DNA of 8,934 nt. Origin: Candidatus Atribacteria bacterium 1244-E10-H5-B2. Its GTDB lineage: Bacteria > Atribacterota > JS1 > SB-45 > 34-128. The stretch lies in the NCBI GenBank assembly GCA_003575245.1, contig NMQN01000672.1, positions 1 through 8,934 of the forward strand. Reading direction: 5' to 3'. Every line of letters begins with the position of its first letter. Position 1 is the stretch's first letter. Below are positions 1 through 6,888 of this stretch, one piece after another. The position numbers and the translations under genes are program-made. Under the pieces are notes generated by a model. It had not been told where the DNA came from and made no database searches. It saw only the letters and a list, made by a program, of their open reading frames with translations.

Positions 1-915
1 ACGAACAATATTAGCACTATTAAAGATCTACAAATTGAATTTGCTTATGGAGATTTAAGAGAGATTGAATCCGTTAGTAAAGCAATGGACGATTGTGATT
101 ACATAATTCATGGTGGTGCAATTTATACATTCGTCCCTATGTGGTTTTGGGCAGATCCTGCGAAAATTAAAGCAATTTATGATGTAAATGTTTATGCTAC
201 AGATAAATTAATGGAGAAAGCTTTAGAAAAAGGAATTAAAAAAGTGGTGTTCACTAGCTCCGAAAGTGCTATTGGAATGCCACCTGATAATTCTATCGGT
301 GATGAAAAACTATTTGCTACTAAAAAAGAATTACCAGGTCATTATAAAATATCAAAGTATCTAGGTGAGTTAGTTGCGATAAAGTGGAATAAAAAAGGAC
401 TTCCAACTTGTTCTATATTACCAACTGTACCCATTGGTCCTTATGATATTAAACCAACTCCTACAGGAAGAATTATAAAAGATTTTATGAACGGAAAAAT
501 GCCGGGTTTTGTCAATACAAAAATGAATGTTGTATCTGTTAAAGATGTGGCAATGGCACATGTATTGGCAATAAAAAATGGTAACCCGGGAGAAAGATAT
601 ATAGCTGGAAATAAAAATATGGCATTAAGAGATTTTCTACGTTTGATTGCTGATGTTGCTGGTAAGAAAGCTCCAAATATATCATTTCCTAAATTTTTAG
701 TAATAGGTTTTTCTTTTTTAGATGAATTGGTTACATGGAAGCTAAAGCATAAAGACCCAAAAACACCATTAGAGAGTGTTGCTTCTGCTGAAATTCGAGT
801 GTTTGATTGTTCAAAAGCCTGGAATGAACTAAAGATGCCTAAAACAAACTTACGAATTGCAATTAGAGAACAAATTGATTGGTTTTATGAAAATGGCTAT
901 ATAAGAGATAGATAA
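1..915 (+). CDS. NAD(P)-dependent epimerase/reductase (extended SDR), 5'-truncated
   Basis: The frame is open from base 1, so the gene is cut by the window edge. The first internal ATG is at 85, but the 28 codons before it match the family pattern (a G-D-L-R stretch before the conserved 'CDYIIHGGA' strand), so that ATG is not the true start. In the 304-residue partial product the catalytic serine region 'FTSSES' is near residues 84-89 and the YxxxK pair is Tyr115/Lys119. The N-terminal GxxGxxG dinucleotide-binding loop is missing and would lie upstream. Extended SDR proteins of this kind (dihydroflavonol-reductase-like or sugar-nucleotide-epimerase-like) oxidise, reduce or epimerise a sugar or hydroxy-ketone substrate with NAD(P) in the cytoplasm. 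The substrate cannot be read from the sequence. The stop is TAA. The gene converges on the iron-sulfur protein gene with only 12 bases between the two stops. Confidence 0.88.
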   Translation, partial: TNNISTIKDLQIEFAYGDLREIESVSKAMDDCDYIIHGGAIYTFVPMWFWADPAKIKAIYDVNVYATDKLMEKALEKGIKKVVFTSSESAIGMPPDNSIGDEKLFATKKELPGHYKISKYLGELVAIKWNKKGLPTCSILPTVPIGPYDIKPTPTGRIIKDFMNGKMPGFVNTKMNVVSVKDVAMAHVLAIKNGNPGERYIAGNKNMALRDFLRLIADVAGKKAPNISFPKFLVIGFSFLDELVTWKLKHKDPKTPLESVASAEIRVFDCSKAWNELKMPKTNLRIAIREQIDWFYENGYIRDR

Positions 916-927
916 TGAATTTCGCTT

Positions 928-1353
928 TTATTTATATTTAATTACTTTGTTAACTAATTCAAGAAGATCGATTACTATAAGGTCAGATTTAATCTCCTTG
1001 ACAGCATCTTTAAAATTGGTAAGACAGAAAGGACAAACTGTTGTTAAAAACTTCGCACCAGTTTCTTCAGCTTCTTGTACTCTATCAACAGCAATCTCAA
1101 GTGCTAAATCCGGAAAACCTGATTTTACGCCTCCTCCTGCGCCACAACAGTAGGAGTAGTTCCGAATACGCCTCATTTCAACAAATTCATCTTTTCTTAT
1201 AGCATCAATTACATTTCTTGGAGCATCATATATTCCAGAATGTCTACCTAAATGGCAAGGATCGTGATAAGTAATTACTCCATCAATTTTTTTAGCGATT
1301 TTAATCTCTCCGCTGTTAAGAAATTCATCTATCATTTCTATGGAATGAAGCAC
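928..1353 (-). CDS. GlcF/HdrD-like iron-sulfur protein, C-terminal half (second CCG domain)
   Basis: This 141-residue piece is the second cysteine-rich CCG domain of a GlcF/HdrD-type protein: 'DPCHLGR' (Cys33), 'YCCGAGGG' (Cys69-Cys70) and 'CPFC' (Cys107/Cys110), the CX(n)CCGX(n)CX2C pattern. It lies in the same frame as the upstream half (1363-2157), separated only by TAG and three codons (Asp-Phe-Glu) before a GTG. Together the two halves would make about 409 residues, the usual size of the family. The start given here is that GTG. It has an AGGA at 1361-1364 with 7-nt spacing, so separate translation by re-initiation is possible. In the family, CCG domains hold Fe-S clusters (non-cubane in HdrB/D) and relay electrons from a flavoprotein partner. 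The partner here is probably the FAD oxidase at 2231-3706. Alternatively this is the 3' part of a pseudogene or of a read-through protein. Confidence 0.85.
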   Translation of the reverse strand: MLHSIEMIDEFLNSGEIKIAKKIDGVITYHDPCHLGRHSGIYDAPRNVIDAIRKDEFVEMRRIRNYSYCCGAGGGVKSGFPDLALEIAVDRVQEAEETGAKFLTTVCPFCLTNFKDAVKEIKSDLIVIDLLELVNKVIKYK

Positions 1354-1360
1354 TTCGAAA

Positions 1361-1364
1361 TCCT
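1361..1364 (-). promoter_or_regulatory. Possible Shine-Dalgarno AGGA overlapping the TAG stop
   Basis: On the minus strand AGGA overlaps the TAG codon and lies 7 nt before GTG (1351-1353). This is suitable spacing for termination-re-initiation of the second CCG half. A four-base match can easily be chance. Confidence 0.3.
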
Positions 1365-1365
1365 A
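1363..1365 (-). other. In-frame TAG separating the two halves of one iron-sulfur protein
   Basis: Reading the minus strand, the frame runs Tyr-Leu-Glu-Asp-TAG-Asp-Phe-Glu-Val-Leu-His without a frame change (codon 265 of a 410-codon frame, 928-2157). The residues after TAG read like the normal linker into the second CCG domain. Options are a nonsense mutation, a base error, read-through or pyrrolysine, or a natural split with re-initiation at the GTG nine bases downstream. Confidence 0.9.
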
Positions 1366-2157
1366 ATCTTCTAGATATTTAGGGTAATCATTTTTGAGAG
1401 TCTTATAACACCCAGCACATGTAGTAACTATTTTATCTACTTCAGAATCTTTAAAAACAGCAAAATTATGTTCTGCTAAATCTTTAAAGATGTCTTCTCC
1501 TCCAGTTCTTAAATTTACAGATCCACAACACCATTCTTCAGGTGATATTGATAGATTTATGCCAGATTTATTTGCTATTTCGAGAAATGTAGAAGATATA
1601 TTGTTCAAACGATAAGCAGAAGTGCATCCTACAAAAAATAAAGCGTCTCCTCCTTTAGATAAAAATTTAAATTCCTTAGGTATCCAATTTAGTCGCTCGT
1701 TATGCTTTTCAAAATATGGATTATGTTCTACTATTTCATGCTCGGTAATTTCTTTATGTCTGGGTAAAGGAGCTACTCCTAAATCCACAAAGTCTGCTCT
1801 TAAAGCCTCCCATATCTCTATATGATCTCCAATATTCTCTTTTGCAGAAATATTCATGCAGGGGCTTTCTGGATTATTGCACACCTCTCTACAAGCACCA
1901 CAAAGAGTACATTGATAAATTACTTCTGCGAGACCTTCACTTGGTTCTATCCTTTTATCAAGCAGAGCTCGTGCTAATGTAAATCTCCCTCGTGCAAAAA
2001 AGGCTTCGAAACCAGGTCCATGATCTCTCATAGGACAAGCTGCTTCAAGAATAGGATTTTTAAAAGAACCTTTAAGTGCCCCTCTGCAATCTCCAACAGC
2101 TACACAAGAAAGAATTCTTTCTTCTAAATCTGAAATTCTTTTCAATTTTTCTGTCAT
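1363..2157 (-). CDS. GlcF/HdrD-like iron-sulfur protein, N-terminal half (ferredoxin domain plus first CCG domain), ends at in-frame TAG
   Basis: This 264-residue product has a ferredoxin-like region followed by a first CCG domain. In the ferredoxin region, the second motif is complete (Cys83, Cys86, Cys89, Cys93). The first motif has Cys18, Cys24 and Cys41-Pro, but valine at 21 where a CxxCxxC motif would have the middle cysteine. The CCG domain shows 'FVGCTS' (Cys178), 'EEWCCGS' (Cys210-211) and 'CAGC' (Cys247/Cys250). Translation stops at TAG after 'YPKYLED', in the linker before a second CCG domain that continues in frame. Family members normally carry both CCG domains on one chain. The role expected from the family is electron transfer from a FAD-dependent D-2-hydroxyacid dehydrogenase. 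The gene lies 73 bases downstream of the FAD oxidase on the same strand. The start is ATG at 2157 with no clear Shine-Dalgarno; an AT-rich 'tattaatata' in the gap could be an internal promoter. Confidence 0.87.
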   Translation of the reverse strand: MTEKLKRISDLEERILSCVAVGDCRGALKGSFKNPILEAACPMRDHGPGFEAFFARGRFTLARALLDKRIEPSEGLAEVIYQCTLCGACREVCNNPESPCMNISAKENIGDHIEIWEALRADFVDLGVAPLPRHKEITEHEIVEHNPYFEKHNERLNWIPKEFKFLSKGGDALFFVGCTSAYRLNNISSTFLEIANKSGINLSISPEEWCCGSVNLRTGGEDIFKDLAEHNFAVFKDSEVDKIVTTCAGCYKTLKNDYPKYLED

Positions 2158-2230
2158 ATTTTTGACTTTTTGTTAAAGGGAATTGTGATCTATATTAATA
2201 CAACGTACTTTCAAACCTAATTTTTATATT

Positions 2231-3706
2231 TCAAAACCGGAATTTACCTGGACTTATAATATTGTCAGGGTCTACTATATTTTTAACTTTTTTAAAGAAT
2301 TTATAATAATTTTCGGAATATATTCTTGAGTCAACGATTACCTGGCTTCCAATTTGACCACACATATAAAGAACAGCCCCCTCTTTTAATAACAACTCAA
2401 ACTGATCTTTCCACAAATTAATAACATCAGTTTTAAGATCTTCATCGTGGGATGCTGCTAATCCACTGCCAATATAGCAACTATTATGATTTAGCATAAC
2501 GACATGACTCACTCCAGATTCGGCGTCTGCTTCAAATAAGGCTTCATGGTGCTCTTCTTCCCTCTCATCTAATTTATGCAAAATTCTTGGAAAGCGTGAA
2601 ATAGGAACCATAACCTCGGTGGTTGCTGCAAAATAATCTGGACCCATGACAGAAAATAAGGGATGATAAACCTGCCAGTGTCCTTGTTCCCCATAAAACC
2701 AATCTGTGATGTTTCCTTCTTCAATGCTTGGCCCTAATTCTCTCGTACAATACTTCTTTGCTATATTTTCTAAAATCTGAGTATTTCTATTTAAAACTTT
2801 TTCATCAAATGCCTCAATAACATAAAAGATAACACCTCCTTTTATATCACCCCATGTTTCTATTAATTTATCAGTGGTAATTCCCATTACAGAAGGAGGG
2901 GGCGTATAAAAGAAATCGTAAATCCCAAGGGACTTTGCCCAGCCCTTTGCAATCATTTCTTGGACCATATCTCGTGTTTTTTCATAAGAATTATCTTTGA
3001 TAAAAAATGTTTTTCCAGAAATAAATGGTGGCTTCGGAAATATTTTTAATGTTGCTGTAGTCTTTATTCCCATCGTTCCATTATCTCCAAGAAAAATCCC
3101 CATTAGATCTGAGCCAAATCCAAGTCGTGTAAATGGTTTTTCAACAAACCTACTCTCCTGAGAGCCGAGCGTGATAACATCACCAGTTCCTAAAACTACT
3201 TCTAAACCAACACAATTTTCAGTACATTTACCATATTTTGCACACCCTCCACCTCCTCCTGAATGATGAGATAACCCACCTCCAATTGATGCGTTTAAAC
3301 CTGAACCAGGTCCCATATTTCCTGTATAAAACCCCTTATCAAAAAGTTTAGCATTAAGTCGAGACCAGTTTATTCCACATTGGACAGTGACTGTATGATT
3401 TAACTCATCAATATCCAAAATCTTATCCATTCTCGTGAGATCAAGTAATATGGTTTCTTTTTTTATAGGTTTGCTGCCACCCATCAAACCGCAACCACCG
3501 CCTCTTGGTAAAATGGTTGTTTTATATTGTTTAGCAATTGCGATTATTTCAGATATTTGTTCTGTTGATTCAGGTCGAATGACAATTTGAGGTATTATTT
3601 CCGGTAGGCAAGGATCTAGGCCTCTAGAATAAGTTACACATATATAATCTTTATCAGTGCAATATTTTTCGCCAACAACACCAACTAATTCGTCATATAG
3701 AGCCAT
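2231..3706 (-). CDS. GlcD-like FAD-binding oxidase (D-2-hydroxyacid dehydrogenase type)
   Basis: This complete 491-residue protein of the GlcD/VAO-PCMH flavoprotein superfamily starts at an ATG with a strong Shine-Dalgarno 8 nt upstream. The FAD-binding domain shows 'IRPESTEQISEI' (43-54), the pyrophosphate loop 'LPRGGGCGLMGG' (66-77), 'GSGLNASIGGGLSHHSGG' (134-151), and the 'FLGDNGTMGIKTTATL' strand (205-220), which matches the family's G-x-x-GT-x-GI motif. The C-terminus 'DPDNIISPGKF' (479-489) is the usual ending. The GEHG-type motif seen near the C-terminus of many lactate/glycolate dehydrogenases is not evident; 'YMCGQIGSQ' lies in that area. The expected reaction is FAD-dependent oxidation of a 2-hydroxyacid or similar alcohol, with electrons passed to the downstream GlcF/HdrD-like protein. 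The substrate is unknown. It ends in TGA and lies 28 bases after the peptidase gene. Codons 451-480 are duplicated in inverted orientation at the window end. Confidence 0.9.
   Translation of the reverse strand: MALYDELVGVVGEKYCTDKDYICVTYSRGLDPCLPEIIPQIVIRPESTEQISEIIAIAKQYKTTILPRGGGCGLMGGSKPIKKETILLDLTRMDKILDIDELNHTVTVQCGINWSRLNAKLFDKGFYTGNMGPGSGLNASIGGGLSHHSGGGGGCAKYGKCTENCVGLEVVLGTGDVITLGSQESRFVEKPFTRLGFGSDLMGIFLGDNGTMGIKTTATLKIFPKPPFISGKTFFIKDNSYEKTRDMVQEMIAKGWAKSLGIYDFFYTPPPSVMGITTDKLIETWGDIKGGVIFYVIEAFDEKVLNRNTQILENIAKKYCTRELGPSIEEGNITDWFYGEQGHWQVYHPLFSVMGPDYFAATTEVMVPISRFPRILHKLDEREEEHHEALFEADAESGVSHVVMLNHNSCYIGSGLAASHDEDLKTDVINLWKDQFELLLKEGAVLYMCGQIGSQVIVDSRIYSENYYKFFKKVKNIVDPDNIISPGKFRF
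2267..2358 (-). repeat. 92-bp inverted repeat, internal copy (within FAD oxidase 3' region)
   Basis: Identical, in opposite orientation, to 8843-8934. It encodes residues 451-480 of the FAD oxidase. The two copies diverge immediately at 2359/8842 (CACACAT… against GCAAACAT…). The other boundary is the window end, so the repeat may be longer. Confidence 0.95.
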
Positions 3707-3714
3707 AATTTATT

Positions 3715-3720
3715 CTCCTT
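3715..3720 (-). promoter_or_regulatory. Strong Shine-Dalgarno AAGGAG of the FAD oxidase
   Basis: AAGGAG on the minus strand lies 8 nt before the ATG at 3706. It fixes the start of the FAD oxidase and shows that this organism uses anti-SD pairing for at least this internal operon gene. Confidence 0.75.
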
Positions 3721-3734
3721 TAAATTTGTATATC

Positions 3735-4949
3735 TTAAGATTTTAGGGGTTTATTATCTAAATTTTTAATTATATGACTTAATAATTTTAATGTGTTAAT
3801 TAAATTTCCAAAACTCATATTTTCAACTATATCATCTCTAGTATGATAATAGAATTCTTTTGATGAGAAGGGTAAAGTAATTATCGATGTAGCGGATAAA
3901 TGTTTTCTACAGAAACTTAAAGAATCAGTAAACGCCATATTAGACTTGGGTTTTATCTTTATTTTTAATTTCTCAGCTGAATTTGATATTAATTCATTCA
4001 TTTTTTTGTCAGTTTTTACAAAACCAAAAATTTCCGAAGAGGTTACCAGAAGGTCAGCATTTTTATTTCCAAGCATATCAAGGTTAATTACTTTTGCGTT
4101 TTTTAAATCTTCCATATATTTTTTAACAAAGTTTCTGCTTCCTTTCGAGCCAATCTCTTCGCAACCAAATGCACAAATCCATACTTCAACGTTTTTTAGT
4201 TTGTTTTCCGGGAGACTGAGATTTTTAACAATTTCATAGCATACAGCCACGCCAGATAAATTATCGTTAGCACCCATAACAGGATGATTTGAAATTGTGA
4301 AAAATAATTGAATTATAACAATAGGTATCAAGATCAGAAAAGCCCAAAAAAATATTATCTCAGTATTAAGAAAGAGAGTCTCTAATTTAATTACAATTAA
4401 GATATTTTTTATTAATAAAATTATAAGTAATATAGCGGTTAAGAAAAGATTTATAGCTATTATTACGATAAAGCCATATTTGAACATTCTCATTAAGGGA
4501 AATTCGCAACTAGAATCAAGATGACTTCCGATTATGATCAATTCACTTGGGTGATTTTCTGGTCTTATTTTTCCAATAACATTTTGAGATTTCTTTTTTG
4601 GAAACATAAAATCAATAATCTCTTTGGCTAAACTCATCTCTCCGAATAAAATTAAAAATGATAAGAGGGTTAATATAAAACTAATTAAAGCGTAATACCA
4701 GTAAAAAATAAGCGATAGTAAATACAAAATCATAGGAATTCGAAATGCGGCTTTATACGCACCCGGATGTACAATAAAATCGTCAATTTTAACCTCATCG
4801 CAATATTCTTTAATTTTTTCATGAAAATATAATGCTAATTGAGCCTCGTTTTCGCTGCAAGATTTCCTTGGTCCAATAGTTTCACATATTTCATCAATAA
4901 AATCCCTCATATTTTTTTCAATTTGATTATCAGAACCTAACGCATTCAA
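3735..4949 (-). CDS. M28-family zinc aminopeptidase with internal membrane segments
   Basis: This 404-residue protein has all five metal/catalytic motifs of the M28 family in order: 'GSHLDS' (His143, Asp145), 'GANDNLSG' (Asp229), 'FGCEEIGS' (Glu264, Glu265), 'NLDMLG' (Asp291) and 'YYHTRDD' (His369). These would bind two zinc ions for exopeptidase action. Hydrophobic stretches at about 71-103, 158-187 and 198-219 look like membrane segments. The last two lie inside the peptidase fold, between the first and second metal-ligand motifs, which suggests a membrane-anchored enzyme. No N-terminal signal peptide is seen. The start given is TTG at 4949, with an AGG about ten bases upstream. ATG at 4910 (residue 14) is an equally good alternative and would lose nothing conserved. 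The stop is TAA. It is first in a same-strand run with the FAD oxidase; a functional link to that pair is not evident. Confidence 0.88.
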   Translation of the reverse strand: MNALGSDNQIEKNMRDFIDEICETIGPRKSCSENEAQLALYFHEKIKEYCDEVKIDDFIVHPGAYKAAFRIPMILYLLSLIFYWYYALISFILTLLSFLILFGEMSLAKEIIDFMFPKKKSQNVIGKIRPENHPSELIIIGSHLDSSCEFPLMRMFKYGFIVIIAINLFLTAILLIILLIKNILIVIKLETLFLNTEIIFFWAFLILIPIVIIQLFFTISNHPVMGANDNLSGVAVCYEIVKNLSLPENKLKNVEVWICAFGCEEIGSKGSRNFVKKYMEDLKNAKVINLDMLGNKNADLLVTSSEIFGFVKTDKKMNELISNSAEKLKIKIKPKSNMAFTDSLSFCRKHLSATSIITLPFSSKEFYYHTRDDIVENMSFGNLINTLKLLSHIIKNLDNKPLKS

Positions 4950-5068
4950 TTATCAAAACCTTATATTTTTTTAAAAACTTTAATTCTGATTTTTTTGCTT
5001 TCATTAATATCCGCACCAAAATCAAAAAATTCTCCAATGAAAGCACATTTTATACGGATTTTAAACTT

Positions 5069-5371
5069 CTATTTAATTGGGTTCCTTATCATACTCCAAT
5101 GGTAAATATTTGTTCTAGGAGTTAAACCCTTATGAAGAGTTCGAAAGCCAAAACATTTATATAATTTAACATTTCTTTCTGAATTCGTCTCAAGAAAAAT
5201 TGTTTTATGGTCTTTCGCAATTTGGTTTATCATGAAACTTAACATTTTTCTCCCAATTCCCCTACCCTGATGTTTCGGGTCAATACCAATAGTGGATAGA
5301 TACCAATGAGGACCTGGGACCAGCTTTTTATGTAAATCCTCAAAAAAATCATCGTTTTTTCTTAGTATGTG
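5069..5371 (-). pseudogene. GNAT N-acetyltransferase remnant, N-terminal half lost at IS end
   Basis: A 100-codon frame on the minus strand encodes the C-terminal half of a GNAT acetyltransferase. It has the beta4 strand 'HWYLSTIGIDP', the acetyl-CoA pyrophosphate loop 'QGRGIG' (residues 35-40 of the fragment), 'IFLETNSERNVKLYKCFGF' (58-76, the motif B strand and the Asn/Tyr region) and a typical end 'YHWSMIRNPIK'. The frame has no usable N-terminal start. The codon just upstream is a TGA formed by the first three bases of the IS terminal repeat (5372-5374), so the gene is cut exactly at the element boundary. About half of a normal 150-200-residue GNAT is missing, and nothing resembling it is found just beyond the other IS end. 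It ends in TAG. The 119 bases from here to the peptidase start hold no supported gene, only a possible TATA-like 'tataaaa' near 5048-5054. Confidence 0.8.
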
Positions 5372-5389
5372 TCAGTATCTAAGGAAGTA
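5372..5389 (+). repeat. IS left terminal inverted repeat
   Basis: TCAGTATCTAAGGAAGTA; pairs with the inverse of 6889-6906 with a single mismatch at the ninth base. The outer three bases (TCA, read as TGA on the minus strand) terminate the upstream frame of the GNAT remnant. Confidence 0.85.
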
Positions 5390-5466
5390 ATTTTTTTCTA
5401 TTAATTTTTATTCTTTTCTGAGCCGACATTATTCTCACCTTTTTGATACACCGTTGTTAATTTTCT

Positions 5467-6747
5467 TTACGCTTCGAGAAATAAATCAACTAAAGCGTCT
5501 TGGTTGTCTTGTAAGGTCCACTTTTGGCATATCTTCCCTTTTTTACGACATTTTTTGAGCCACGCCTTGTTTATCTTCCACGAGTTATAAAGGAGCATTC
5601 GAACCAGCATGTCTAAATATCTCGTGTTATCGTATTTCGACTTCCAGCGCTTACCCATCCTATTTAAGTCGGAAAACCCCGTCTCTATAAACCATCGTTT
5701 TTTATAAAATCGAGAAGTGCGGGACGCCCAAGAACTCGTATCGCCCCTCGGTTTCTGGGTGGTCATTACGGCATATACTAACTTCATAGCATCATTTAAA
5801 GTTAATATCCCTTTCTTAAAGTCTTGTTTAACGCTTGAAAGAGAGTGTCCCTTTTTTGCTCTTAATAATAAATATAAATCTTGGGAAAATTGTTTTCTTC
5901 CACCAGGGGCGGTTGAAATTGTATATCTTCTGATTCTTTTCCCTATTCCTTTCAAATATTCTTCAATCATTGCATTAATTCTCTTATATGATTTGGAAGG
6001 AATTAAAACCTCCCCTCTCAAGGTTTTTATCTCCTTTATAAGCTCAGCCCGGAAGAATTCTCGATCTATCATCACATAGTTTAATGCAAATCCTAAATTA
6101 ATTAAATGCTCAAGAAATTTAAGAATCACGGGTATTTTAGATTGTCCTTTTGCGATTTGCTCTAATCCTGCGAAAAGGTGAATTCCTCTCGACAAAATCG
6201 AAAAACCTAAGTAATGCCTCATTTTTTTCGTCCCTTTGCCCCGATTTGTTCCCTTGATCATGTTATCGTCCCGTTTCCCGTAGTAAGAATGCTCTGTAAA
6301 GTCAACTAGAACATTGACCTTTCTTGAAATAAGTTGTAACCTTAACGCTTCCATTAATTGATGGTCTAAGCACGCTCGTAGAATTAATCTTGCTTTTTCA
6401 AGCCCAATACGGCGTAAAAGCTTGTTTACCTCGGTTTGATGCGGGACTTCGCGCTTACTTCGCCCATCGGCATACTTTTTTTGCCTTCCTTTTTTTTTAT
6501 TCAAAAAGTACTTGTTCAACCTTTCGCTGGCACTATCTATAGATCTTCCGGTCATTTCGGAATAAAAAAAGACTCTAAGAAAATCCTCAGCGTCATATCT
6601 TGCGTTTTTACCTTTTCTACACCCCCACATTTGAGATTCGATTGAGTCACAAAAGTTTTTAAAAAATGCTAACATATATTCATTAGAGAAAAGTGGTTTT
6701 AACTCAGCTTCCAAATCTGAAAGTGGAGATAAATATTTTATGCGCAT
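5467..6747 (-). CDS. IS4-superfamily DDE transposase
   Basis: This intact 426-residue transposase fills most of the IS. The catalytic triad can be placed as Asp149 ('VLVDFTEHSYYG'), Asp228 ('YVMIDREFF') and Glu355 in 'YKKRWFIETGFSDLNR', the Y-x2-R-x3-E signature of IS4-type enzymes. The N-terminal region (about 45-115) is basic and helical, suiting TIR binding, and the C-terminus is Lys/Arg-rich. It would catalyse cut-and-paste transposition of the element through the two TIRs. There is no frameshift or internal stop, so the copy may be active or recently inserted. It starts at ATG 6747. A TATA-like box centred 27 nt upstream suggests a leaderless transcript. The nearest archaeal group may be ISH3-like; the IS1634 and IS1182 groups cannot be excluded by eye. 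Confidence 0.9.
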   Translation of the reverse strand: MRIKYLSPLSDLEAELKPLFSNEYMLAFFKNFCDSIESQMWGCRKGKNARYDAEDFLRVFFYSEMTGRSIDSASERLNKYFLNKKKGRQKKYADGRSKREVPHQTEVNKLLRRIGLEKARLILRACLDHQLMEALRLQLISRKVNVLVDFTEHSYYGKRDDNMIKGTNRGKGTKKMRHYLGFSILSRGIHLFAGLEQIAKGQSKIPVILKFLEHLINLGFALNYVMIDREFFRAELIKEIKTLRGEVLIPSKSYKRINAMIEEYLKGIGKRIRRYTISTAPGGRKQFSQDLYLLLRAKKGHSLSSVKQDFKKGILTLNDAMKLVYAVMTTQKPRGDTSSWASRTSRFYKKRWFIETGFSDLNRMGKRWKSKYDNTRYLDMLVRMLLYNSWKINKAWLKKCRKKGKICQKWTLQDNQDALVDLFLEA

Positions 6748-6770
6748 ACATAAATATAGCCACTTTTCTC

Positions 6771-6778
6771 TTATAAAT
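6771..6778 (-). promoter_or_regulatory. TATA box of the transposase gene
   Basis: On the minus strand ATTTATAA is centred about 27 nt before the ATG at 6747. This is the archaeal TATA-to-start distance and implies transcription starting at or near the initiation codon (leaderless). No Shine-Dalgarno is seen before this ATG, which agrees. Confidence 0.4.
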
Positions 6779-6847
6779 CTTTAGATAAATTCCCACTGGA
6801 AACAAGTGGAAAAAATCAATAGTTAAATAATAAAAATTAGAGGTAGG

Positions 6848-6855
6848 TATTTATA
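6848..6855 (+). promoter_or_regulatory. TATA-like box inside the IS pointing out toward the 4Fe-4S gene
   Basis: TATTTATA, preceded by a purine-rich 'gaggtagg', lies about 45 nt before the TTG at 6897. It would place transcription start near 6877, still inside the IS, and could drive the downstream gene. AT-rich DNA gives many such matches. Confidence 0.25.
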
Positions 6856-6888
6856 GAAAAAGATTCAGTTAAAGAGGATTTAGAGTTC

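Noticed and set aside
947..1153. Plus-strand 68-codon frame opposite the iron-sulfur gene
   Set aside because: It is the antisense of well-conserved CCG-domain coding sequence and shows no domain signal of its own.
4882..5003. 24-codon minus-strand mini-frame starting at an ATG upstream of the peptidase
   Set aside because: It is short and Lys-rich, overlaps the peptidase start in another frame, and has no supporting signal.
5717..6079. Plus-strand 120-codon frame inside the IS
   Set aside because: It is antisense to the conserved DDE core of the transposase, with no recognisable motif or start signal.
6793..6809. Small hairpin CCACT-7-AGTGG upstream of the transposase
   Set aside because: A five-base stem is too short to support a terminator or operator call.
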